From Pseudomonas indica NBRC 103045 (GTDB lineage Bacteria > Pseudomonadota > Gammaproteobacteria > Pseudomonadales > Pseudomonadaceae), in NCBI RefSeq assembly GCF_002091635.1, contig NZ_BDAC01000007.1:62001-126000 (forward strand): a stretch of DNA of 64,000 nucleotides, read 5' to 3'. Positions within the stretch are counted from its first letter, which is position 1. Each line of letters opens with the position of its first letter. The notes beneath the pieces were generated by a model. That model worked only from the letters and a program-made list of their open reading frames with translations. It had not been told where the DNA came from and did no database searches. A program made the translations under genes and the position numbers. Below, in pieces: positions 10,100 through 20,800 of the stretch.

Positions 10100-11785
10100 A
10101 TGTTCAGGCTGTCGTTTGTCTCGTTCTTTATTCTTTTCTCCGCTTCTCTCCAGGCCGCCGAGCCGCTGCCCGGCGACCGCGACCTGATCCGCGACCGCCA
10201 GGAGCGCGTGCTCGAAGAGCAGCGCAAGCGCCTGGAAGAGCTGCAACAACTGCCCGGTCGCGAAGCGCCGGTCGAGCCCGCCGCGCCGGCCGTCGACGAG
10301 CCCTGTTTCCAGATCGAGCGCATCCGTCTGCAAGGCGCCACCCTGATGTCCCCCACCCAGCAGCGCGAACTGCTGGCCCCCTTCGAACAACGCTGCCTCG
10401 GTGCCAGCCAGCTCAACGAGCTGCTCAAGGCCATCACCCAGCACTACATCGACCGCGGCTACGTGACCTCCCGTGCCTACCTGCCGCAACAGGACCTGGC
10501 CGACGGCGAGCTGGAGGTGCTGGTGGTGGAAGGCCGCCTCGAAGGGCTGGATTCCTCCGCCGTGGCCAGCGAGCGCGAACTGGCCCTGGCCTTCCCCGGA
10601 CGTGCGGGCGAACCGCTCAACCTGCGCGAACTGGAACAACTGGTCGACCAGCTCGGCCGGCTGCCGTCGCGCCAGGCGCAACTGGAACTAATCCCCGGCG
10701 AGGCGGTGGGCGGCAGCCGCGTGCAGCTCAAGGGCGAGGCGGACAAACCCTGGCGCGCCAGCCTGGCCCGGCACAACGACGGCGAAGCCAGCACCGGCGA
10801 ACAACAGTGGGGCCTGGGCCTGGACTGGGACAGCCCGCTGGGCCTGGCCGACCAGCTCAACCTGCGCGCCGGCCGTGACGCGGTGAGCGACAGCCAGCGC
10901 CAGTCCAATAGCCAGAGCCTCGCCTACAGCCTGCCCTACGGCTGGTGGACCTTCCGCTACAGCTACAGCCAGAGCGACTACCGCACCCTCAACGACGCCA
11001 ACGGCTTCGCCTTCCAACTGGACGGCGACAGCCGCAGCCACCAACTCGCCGGCGAGCGCGTGCTGCACCGTGACAGCGTCAGCAAGACCGCCGCCAGCCT
11101 CGGCGTCAGCCACCTGCGCACCCGCAACTACATCGAAGACTCCCTGGTCGACGTCTCCAGCCAGCGCCTCTCCGAAGGCCAGCTCGGCTTCAACCACGGC
11201 CGGCGCATCGGCAACGCCTTCGTCAACCTCGACCTCGGCTGGCAGCATGGCATCGGTGCCTTCGACGCCCAGCAGAACGACCATCCTCGGGGCGGCCAGC
11301 CGGTCGCCCGCTACAACAAGTACGGCCTCACTGCCAGCTACCTGCAGCCGTTCCGGCTGTGGGACGAAGCCTTCAGCTTCGACAGCCTGATCAATGGCCA
11401 GCGCAGCGAAGACGTCCTGTTCGGCCCGCAGCGCATCAGCCTGGGCGGACTCTCCTCGGTGCGCGGCTTCAAGGAGCAATCCCTCTCCGGCGACAGCGGC
11501 GGCTACTGGCGCAACCAACTGCGCTGGCGCCGGCCGGTGGGCTGGGAACCGCTGCGGCCCTTCGTACAAGAATACGGCCTGGCCTTCGCCTACGACCTCG
11601 GCGTCATCCATGGCAATCGCCACAACCCGGGCCAGAGCGGCCGGCTCAGCGGCAACGCCGTCGAACTGTCGGCGCGCGGCCAGTACCTGGCGGCCGCGGT
11701 CACCTTCGCCCGTTCCCTGGAGCGACCCGACGCCATCGAACGCCGCGAGCACCCGGTGTACTTCCGGCTCGACCTCTTCTTCTGA
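10100..11785 (+). CDS. cdiB: CdiB/TpsB outer-membrane two-partner secretion transporter
   Basis: A 561-residue Omp85-superfamily pore of the ShlB/FhaC/HecB group that exports the neighbouring CdiA. A signal peptide (MFRLSFVSFFILFSASLQA) is followed by an N-terminal coil-forming segment rich in Glu/Arg/Gln. POTRA domains follow at about residues 70-235 (CFQIERIRLQGATL is the first strand). A 16-strand barrel occupies the rest, with the conserved VRGF loop-6 motif and a C-terminal ending LDLFF with the terminal aromatic required for barrel insertion. The start at 10100 follows AAGGAG at good distance. It lies 35 bases upstream of cdiA in the usual cdiBA order. Confidence 0.93.
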   Translation: MFRLSFVSFFILFSASLQAAEPLPGDRDLIRDRQERVLEEQRKRLEELQQLPGREAPVEPAAPAVDEPCFQIERIRLQGATLMSPTQQRELLAPFEQRCLGASQLNELLKAITQHYIDRGYVTSRAYLPQQDLADGELEVLVVEGRLEGLDSSAVASERELALAFPGRAGEPLNLRELEQLVDQLGRLPSRQAQLELIPGEAVGGSRVQLKGEADKPWRASLARHNDGEASTGEQQWGLGLDWDSPLGLADQLNLRAGRDAVSDSQRQSNSQSLAYSLPYGWWTFRYSYSQSDYRTLNDANGFAFQLDGDSRSHQLAGERVLHRDSVSKTAASLGVSHLRTRNYIEDSLVDVSSQRLSEGQLGFNHGRRIGNAFVNLDLGWQHGIGAFDAQQNDHPRGGQPVARYNKYGLTASYLQPFRLWDEAFSFDSLINGQRSEDVLFGPQRISLGGLSSVRGFKEQSLSGDSGGYWRNQLRWRRPVGWEPLRPFVQEYGLAFAYDLGVIHGNRHNPGQSGRLSGNAVELSARGQYLAAAVTFARSLERPDAIERREHPVYFRLDLFF

Positions 11786-11820
11786 TTTTTCCGATTCGCT
11801 GTAGGCAGGAGTTTTCCCGC

Positions 11821-14800
11821 ATGGACGTCCGTAGTCCCTTCTTCCAGAACATCGCCCTGATCCTTAGCGGCGTACTGTTCCTCAACCCCCTCGTCGCCAC
11901 CGCGGCGGACCTGGCGGTGGCGGCCGGCGGCGGCGCCACGCTGACCCAGGCGGGCAACGGCGTGCCGGTGGTCAACATCGCCAAGCCCAATAGCAACGGC
12001 CTCTCGCACAACAAATTCAGCGAGCTGAATGTCGGCCAGCAGGGCCTGATCCTCAACAACGCCACCAGCGCCACGCAAAGCACCCAGCTCGGCGGCATCA
12101 TCCTCGGCAACGCGAACCTCCAGGGTCAAGCGGCGGGGCTGATCCTCAACGAAGTCACCGGCGGCAACCCCAGCCAACTCAAGGGCTACACCGAAGTGGC
12201 GGGCAAATCCGCCCACGTCATCGTCGCCAACCCCCATGGCATCACCTGCGACGGCTGCGGCTTCCTCAACACCCCGCGGGTCACCCTCAGCACCGGCAAA
12301 CCGGTGGTCGAGAACGGCCGGCTGGACCGCTTCAGCGTCGACGGCGGCGAGATCGTCATCGAAGGCGCCGGCCTCAACGCCAGCAACATCGACCAGTTCG
12401 ATCTGATCACCCGCAGCGCCAGGCTCAACGCCGAGCTGCACGCGAAGCAGCTCAACGTCATCACCGGACGCAACGAGGTCAAGGCCGGCGACCTCAGCGT
12501 CACCGCCAAGGCCGACGACGGCAGCGACAAACCGGCCCTGGCCATCGACAGCTCGGCCTTGGGCGGCATGTACGCCGGGGCGATCCGCCTGGTCGGCACC
12601 GAGGCTGGGGTGGGGGTGAAACTGGCTGGCGACATGGCTGCCAGCGGCGGGGATATCCGCATCGACGCCAACGGCCGGCTGACCCTGGCGCAGACTGCGG
12701 CCAGCGGTGATATCCGCCTGAATGCCCAAAGCATCGAACTGACCGATAAGACCTACGCCGGCAACACGGTCAACGCCCAGGCCAGCGGCGAAATCGCCAA
12801 CCGGCAAAGCCTGGCGGCGCGCAACACGGTGAGCCTGACCGGCCTACAAGTGAGCAACGCCGGCGTGATCGAAGCGGGCGTCAACCCGGACAACACGCGC
12901 AACGCTACGGGTGATGTCAGCCTGACCGGCCAGAGCGTGCGCAACAGCGGCACGGTGATCGCCAGTCGGAACCTGGATGCCAACCTCACCGGGACGCTGG
13001 ATAACCGTGGCGGCACCCTGAGCGGTAAGGCCAGCACCACGGTCGGCGCCGCAACGCTGGATAACAGTGCCAAGGGCCGGCTGCTGTCCAGTGGCAGCCT
13101 GACCGTGGACGTCGACGCGCTGAACAATCGCGGTGGCCTGGTTGCCAGCGGCAAGGACCTGAACCTCACCAGTACGAACCATCTGGACAACCAGGCCGGG
13201 GAAATCTCCAGCCAGACCGTAGTCGCCATCGAGGGCGGCAAGGTCGATAACCGTAGTGGCTTGGTCACCGCCGGCAGCGCGCTTAGCGTAACGGCCAGTG
13301 AGTTGGACAACAGCGCCCAAGGCACGCTGAGCAGCCAGGGCAGCCTGAAACTGGTCGAGGCGGCGGTGAATAACCAGGATGGCGCCATCGTCGCCGCCCA
13401 ACGCCTGGACATCACCGGCAAGAGCCTGGACAACCGCGGTGGCCTGGTCAGCGGCAAGGCCGATGTGGCGGTTGCGGTGGATGCGGTGGACAACCGAGAG
13501 CAAGGCACGGTCATTGCCGATGGCCAACTCAACGCCACTGCTAGCGAGTTGCGCAATGGAAACGGTGGTCAGGTCGCTGCCAAGGGCGATGTCACCGTCC
13601 GTGTGGGCAATCTCAGCCAGCAGGGCGGCGAACTGCTCAGCCAGGGCCAACTGACCCTCGATGCCGATCAGGTGGATAACCGTAATGCCGGTCTTATCGC
13701 CGCCAGCAAAGGGTTGGAGATCCGTGTCGGCGAATCCTTGCTCAACGGCGGTGGGGAAATCTCCACCCAGGGCAAGGCCAACCTCCGCGTGCAGGCCGTC
13801 GCCGGACAACCGGCCGCGCTGCTGGACAACAGCAACGGTGGCCTGATCATCGGCGACCAGGGCCTGACCCTCACCGTGCAGCGCCTGCTCAACCACACCA
13901 AAGGCATGCTGAGCGGTCGCGACGGCCTGCTCCTGACCGGCGACAGCCTGGACAACAGCACAGGCGGCACCCTGAGCAGCCAGAAAACGCTGGGCGTGCA
14001 ACTGTCCGGCGCACTGGACAACCATGGCCAGGGGGCGTTGCTCAGCGGCGGCAGCCTGACGGTCGAGGCGGGCAGCCTGGACAACAGCCAAGGTGGCCTG
14101 ACCACGAGTGGTGCGGGCCTGACGGTCACTGCGGGCCAGATCAACAACCATGACCAGGGGCGGATCGCGGCCAAGGGTGAGGTACAGGTCACCGCCAGCG
14201 GCCTCGATCAACAGAAAGGGGGCGAGCTGGTCAGCGAAACCGCACTGACCCTCGACCTCCAGGGGGGCGCCCTGAACAACAGCGATCACGGCCTGATCGC
14301 CACGCCTGGCACGCTGTTGCTGAACAACCTCGGCCGGGTCGATAACTCGCTCGGTGGCGAGATTTCCAGCACGCAGAGCTTCCTGCTCAAGGCCCGTGAG
14401 CTGAACAACGCTGCCGGTCGCATCATCAGCAGCCAGGAACTGCAGCTGCAGATCACCGGGGCCCTGCTGAACAACCTCAAGGGCGCGCTCTCCGCCGCCA
14501 AGCTGACGGTGCAGGCCCGTAGCCTGGACAACTCCGTGGGCGGTGTGCTGGTCAGCAAGGGCGATATCGGCATCGACCTCAAAGGCAAGCTGGATAACCA
14601 CGGCCAGGGCCTGATCTCCGCCAGCACCGCGCTGAAGATCGATAGCGCCGAACTGGACAACTCCAGCGATGGACTGCTGGCCAGCGGCGGCGCGCTGCGC
14701 TTGACCACCGGCACCGCTGACAACCAGGGCGGCATCCTGGCCAGCCAGGGCACCCTGGAGGCCACCACCGGCAACCTCGACAACCGCAACGGCGTGATCA

Positions 14801-17800
14801 GCAGCCAGCAGGCGTTGAGCTTGTCTGCCGACGCCGTGGACAACCGCGACAAGGGCCTGATCGCCAGCGCGGCCGGCCTGGCCCTGACGGCCGATAGCCT
14901 GGATTCCAGCCATGGCGGCGAGGTCTCGGCCAAGGGCGACCTGAGCCTGACCGTCGCGCGGTTGATCCAGCAGCAAGGGCGCCTGATCGGCGAGGCCGGC
15001 GTACATCTCGACCTGCTGGGTGGCGACCTGGACAACCGTGGCGGCCTGCTCAGCGCCCAAGGGGCGCTCACCCTGGAAAACCTGGGCAAGCTGGACAACC
15101 GCGGCGGCGAGCTTTCCAGCAGCCAGAGCTACAACCTGACCGCCAGCGCGATCGACAACGGCGACAAGGGACGGCTGATCAGCGCCGGCACCCTCGGGCT
15201 CGAACTGGGCACCGGGGCACTGCGTAACGCCGGTGGTGGTTTGATTTCCGGCTGGCTAGGGTTGACGGTCAAGGCCGGTAGCCTGAACAACAGCGGCCTG
15301 GGTACCTTGTCCAGCCGCGAGGGTAGCGTCGGCGTCGAGCTGAGCGGTGCGCTCGACAACAGCGGCGAAGGTGCAGTGGTCGGCAAGGGCGCGCTGAGCG
15401 TGGCGGCTGCCAGCCTGGATAACAGTGCCAAGGGCATTCTCTCCAGTGGGGGCGACCTCGAACTGACCCTCTCCGGCGCACTGAACAACCGTGACGGTGG
15501 CCTGATCGATACCCAGGGCGGGCTGACCGCCAGCGCCGGTGCGGTAGACAACCATGCCGGGCAGATCGGCAGCCAGAAGACGGCCACCGTCAACGCGGCC
15601 AGTCTGGACAACAGCGCGGGCCAGCTTTCCAGCAACGCCGCGTTGACCCTGACGCTGGCCGGCAACCTGCTCAATACACAAAGCGCCAAGCTGGCCAGTG
15701 CTGGCCCGCTGGTGCTCAAGGCGGCTGCCATCGACAACCGGGGCGGCAGCCTGATCAGCCAGAACCTGCTGCACCTGACGGCTGCCAGCCTGAACAACAG
15801 TAACGGCGGTACCCTCGCTGCGCGTAACGCCCTCGGCATCACCCTCAGCGGCGGGCTGGACAATAGCACCGACGGCTTGATTCACAGCCAACAGAACACC
15901 ATCGGTATCCGGGCACAGAGCCTGAACAATGCCGACGGCACACTGAGCAGCCAGCAGGACCTCGCCATCAACCTGGATGGTGCGCTGAACAACCAAGGCG
16001 GGCGTCTCGAAAGCCGGGCTGGTAACCTCGACCTGCAACAGGCCAGTCGCGTCGACAACAGCGGCGGCGTGCTCAGCAGCATGAACGGCTGGCTGAAACT
16101 GATCACCACCGGTTTGTTCGACAACGACGCCGGCACCACCCAGGCACAAGCCCTGGACATCACCGCGAACGGCCTCGACAACCGTGGCGGACACATCTCC
16201 GCACTAACCGGCGATGCCGATCTCGACATCGGCACCGCGACAGTCAATAACCAGGGCGGCGGTCTCTACGCACATCAACTGCTCGCCGTGATCGCGGGTG
16301 ATTTCAACAACCAGGGCGTGGCTCAGGGGGAGGGGGGACAGGTTGGTGCGCATACCGTCGACTTCAGCCTGAGTGGCGTCCTGAACAACCACTTTGGCGT
16401 GGTCGAAAGCGACACCACGCTCAGCCTCAAGGCCGGTGCCATCGACAATACCGCCGGTACCCTGCGCGCCCTCGGCAACACTGGAACGACACGGATCACC
16501 ACCACCAGCGGTGCGCTGGACAACCGCTTCGGCACACTCGAAACCGCCAATATCGACTTCACGCTTTCCCTGGCCAGCCTGATGAACGCGGCCGGCAAGA
16601 TGCTGCATACGGGCAGCGGTACCTTTGGCCTCGCGTCCAGTCAGGTCATGCAGGCCGGCGGCAGCCTGGTCACCAACGGCTCGTTGACCCTCAGCGCCGA
16701 TAGCTGGACCAACAGCAGCGTACTCCAGGCTGCTCGCCTGACCCTCAACATTGGCACTTTCACCCAGACCGCCGAGGGCCAACTCCTGGCCAGCCAGTCG
16801 CTGACCGGCACGGGCGGCAACTGGATCAACAATGGCCTGCTGGCGAGCGATGGCAGTGTCAGCCTCACCCTGACTGGCAGCTACGGTGGCAGCGGTCGCC
16901 TGACCAGCCTGGGCGACCTCAGCCTCAAGGCGGTTGACATCGACCTGACGGACGCCGCCAGCGTTACCGCCGGCGGCATCGGCAGCCTCACCGCGACCGG
17001 CACCCTGAGCAACTACGGCACGCTGACCGCCGCAGAAGACCTCACCCTCCGCGCAGCGACGCTGAACAACTACGGCACGCTGGGGGCGGGCGAGCGTCTC
17101 GATGCGTTCACCACTGTCTTCCTCAACGAGGAAGGCTTGGTATTCAGCGGCGCGGATATGCGCCTGTTTGGCAACCAACTGACCAACCGGCGCGGCGATA
17201 TCTACAGCAACGGTCTGCTGGTCATTGCCCGGAACACCCAGGGCGCGGAGGCCAGCCTGTTCAGCAACCTCTCCGGCACCGTGGAAAGCGCAGGCGACAT
17301 GAGCATCGCCGCCAGCAGCCTGACCAACGCCCGCGAAACACTGAACATCACCACCCGCAAGCTGGCCGCGCGCATGACCTATGCCGGTTGCTACGACTGC
17401 AGCGGCAAGCGTAACGCCAACTTCATCCTGGAAGAGGTGGACCGCACCGAAGCGACCGATGCCAGCGCCCGAGCTTCGTTGCTGGCCGGCGGCGGCATGC
17501 ATCTGAGCGGCGGCGCCGTAGAGAATCGCTATAGCCTGATCGCGGCGGCGGGGGACCTGCGCATCGACTCGGACACCTTCAGCAACCAGGGCGCGCAAGT
17601 GGGCGACTACACCCGCAAGCGCTTCCTGAACTCGCACCGTACCAACTCCATCGAAAACGTCTTCAACGCCGTCGACGTCTTCAACGCGCGTCATTGGCCG
17701 GAGAGCACCAGCAGCGGCACTATCACCCGCGACATCAATCAGTTCATCCAGGCTTACATTTACGACAACTACAGCCTGGGTAGCCCGGTATTCACCGCCC

Positions 17801-20800
17801 GGGAGGATGCCGCCTATGACGCGGTGGTCCAAGCTGGCGGTAACGTCACGATCACCGCGCAGACGGTGGAGCAAGGCGTTATCCGGCCTTCGTTCGCCTA
17901 TACCCGGATCGGCAGCCGTGTCGGCGAAACCTACGTGGCGGGCAATGACCTCACCACCATCGTTACCCTCAACCCACAATTGCCCCCGGACCTGCGCCAG
18001 CGTCAGGTGAATCCACTGACTCTGCCGGGCTTCAGCCTGCCCAGCGGCCAGAATGGGCTGTTCCGCATCAGCAGCCAGGATGCGACGGCCGGTACGGCCA
18101 GCGCGGCCCAGAGCGGCGTGGCGGTCGAGACGCAACAAGGCGGCTCCGTGCAAGTGGGCATTGGGCAGGATACCCCGATGGCCAACGTCGCAACGGCCAG
18201 CGGCTTGAGCCTGGGCGATACCCAAGGAGCGGCTCCCACGGTCTCGGCTGGTATGCCGGCTGTGGAGGGTATTGAGGGCTTGCCCGCCACCAGCCGCCCG
18301 GCCGGCGCGCACAAATACCTGATCGAAACCAACCCGGCGCTGACCAACCTCAAGCAGTTCATGAGTTCGGACTACCTGCTGGGCAACCTGGGTTACGACA
18401 CCGACATGGCGCAGAAGCGCCTGGGCGATGGCTTCTACGAACAGCGTTTGATCCGCGAAGCCATTGTGGCGCGCACCGGCCAGCGTTTCCTTGCCGGGCT
18501 GACCTCGGACGAGGCGATGTTCCGCTACCTGATGGACAACGCCATCGCCAGCAAGGCATCGCTGGGGCTCAGCCTGGGCGTCACCCTGTCCGCCGAACAG
18601 GTGGCAGCGCTGACCCACGACATCGTATGGCTGGAAGAGCAGGAGGTGTTGGGCGAGAAGGTGCTGGTGCCGGTGCTCTACCTGGCCCAGGCCAAGGATC
18701 GCCTGGCCCCCAACGGAGCCTTGATCCAGGGCCGCGACGTGGCATTGATTGCCGGTCAGGACCTGAGCAACCAGGGCACCCTGCGCGCCGGCCGCAATCT
18801 GGATGTGACGGCGAATAACATCGCCAACGGCGGCTTGATGGAAGCCAACGAACGCCTGTCGTTGCTGGCTACCGACAGCATCCGCAACGCCCAGGGCGGC
18901 ATCATCGCCGGGCGCGACGTCTCGGCCATCGCCCTGACCGGCGACATCGTCAACGAACGCAGCCTCACCACCCATGCATCGGCGGGCGCTGGCTACACCG
19001 ACCGAGAAGCCTTCGCCGACAGCGCAGCCCGCATCGAAGCGGCCAACAACCTGACGCTCAGTGCCGGGCGTGACATCCAGAACATCGGTAGCGCCCTGAG
19101 TGCCGGTAACGACCTGGCGATGAGCGCCGGACGCGACCTGAGGCTGGTCTCCGCAGCGGAGCATGACCTCAGCCGCCGTGACGCCAGCCGATACAATATC
19201 GGCCGCGAACAAGTGACCCAGCACGGCTCGGACATCAACGCGGGCCGCGACCTGAGCGCCAGCGCCGGCAACGACCTGACGGTGAGCGCCAGCCGTGTGA
19301 CAGCAGGGCGTGACATGGCTTTGTCGGCAACGGGCGACGTACGCCTGGAGTCCGCCGCCAACGAAAGCCATTTCGAACTGCACCGCGACGGCAACCACAA
19401 GGATGTGGATATCGAACGCGACCGCGTGACCCAGCAGGGCAGCGAACTGTCGGCAGGCGGCGACCTGCTGGTCCAGGCCGGTGGGGATCTCACGGCTGTG
19501 GCGAGTACGTTGAAAGCGGGAGACGAAGCCTACCTGGTGGCGGGTGGCAACCTGGAGTTATTGAGCGCCGAGGATTACAGCCACGACCTCAGCGATATCC
19601 GCAAGAAGAGCAGCAACAGCAAAAAGGCGCGGCGTGACGAAGTCACTCAGATCAGTCAGGTTGGCACCCTCCTTGGCAGCGGCGGCGATGCCGTGCTGCT
19701 GGCGGGCGAGGACATGCGGATCATGGGTAGCGAGATCGAGTCGCGCGGCGGGGCTGTCAGTCTGTCGGCCGCTGGCGATGTGCAGATCGGCCATGTGCTC
19801 GACAGCCTGGAAACCAGCCACAGCAGCAGTACCAGCAAGCGCAGTTGGGGTGGCCTGAAGTCCGGTAAAGCCAAGCACGAGGTCGCGGAAAGCCAGACCG
19901 AGGTGGTGGGCAGCCTGATCTCTGGCGAGACACTAGGCATCCAGGCCGGGCGCGACGTCAAGGTGACCGGCTCTGGGCTGGTCAGTACTGGCGACCTGAG
20001 CGTCGTTGCCGGACGTGACCTGAGCGTCGAAGCCGGTACCAACAGCTTCAGCCGCACGGAGAAGCACAAGGTCAAGAGTCGTGACCTGACCGGCATCGCC
20101 ACCGGCAACAATCTCGGCCTGGACGACATTACCGGCGACCTGCATTTATCGATCAGCAAGCAGAAGGGTAACGGCAGCGCCCAGGAAACCACGCTGACCG
20201 GCAGCACCATCGGCTCCAGCGAAGGCAATGTCGAACTGGTGGCCGGTCGGCGCATGGATGTCATCGCCAGCGACCTGGTAAGCACCAAGGACATGCGCCT
20301 GGTGGCCTCGGACGTCAATATCGAGGCGGGCATCGAAACCGCGAAGGAGACCAGCCAGAGCAGCTCCAGCAGCCTGGGTGTCGGCCGGGTCGTGGGCGGT
20401 GCCCTCGTCGATACGGTGAAAAGTATCCGTGACAACGTCCGGGCTGCGCGTGACGCCGAGGATGATCGCCTGAAAGCGGTAAAAGGTGCCCAGGCCCTTC
20501 TGTCGACCTACTCGCTGGCCAGCGACATGGACAGCTCGGCGGCGAACCTCGCCGACGGCAAGCCCGCCAACAGCGGCGGCTCGGTGATCAAGATCGGCAC
20601 CGAAGTAGCCTACAGCCGCAGCAAGAGCAGCAGCGAATACAGCAGCGAAACGGTTCGCCAGTCGACGCTGAACAGCGGTGGCACGCTCAATATCACCGCG
20701 ACGGGCAAGGATGCCTCCTCGCAAGGCGATATCCGAGTGGTCGGCAGTGACCTGAAAGCCGCCGACACACAATTGCTGGCCAAGAACGACATCCTGCTGG

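Noticed and set aside
12900-17000. Regularly spaced repeats that could suggest a CRISPR array or tandem satellite
   Set aside because: The repeats are coding, degenerate and in frame with CdiA (LDN/GG patterns), without identical repeats and unique spacers.
16204-19398. Very long open reading frame (over 1,000 codons) on the minus strand, and others like it opposite cdiA
   Set aside because: It is the mirror of the FHA repeats in a high-GC gene: composition is Val/Gln/Gly-rich without domains, and the plus strand has a complete CdiA with signal peptide and TPS motif.
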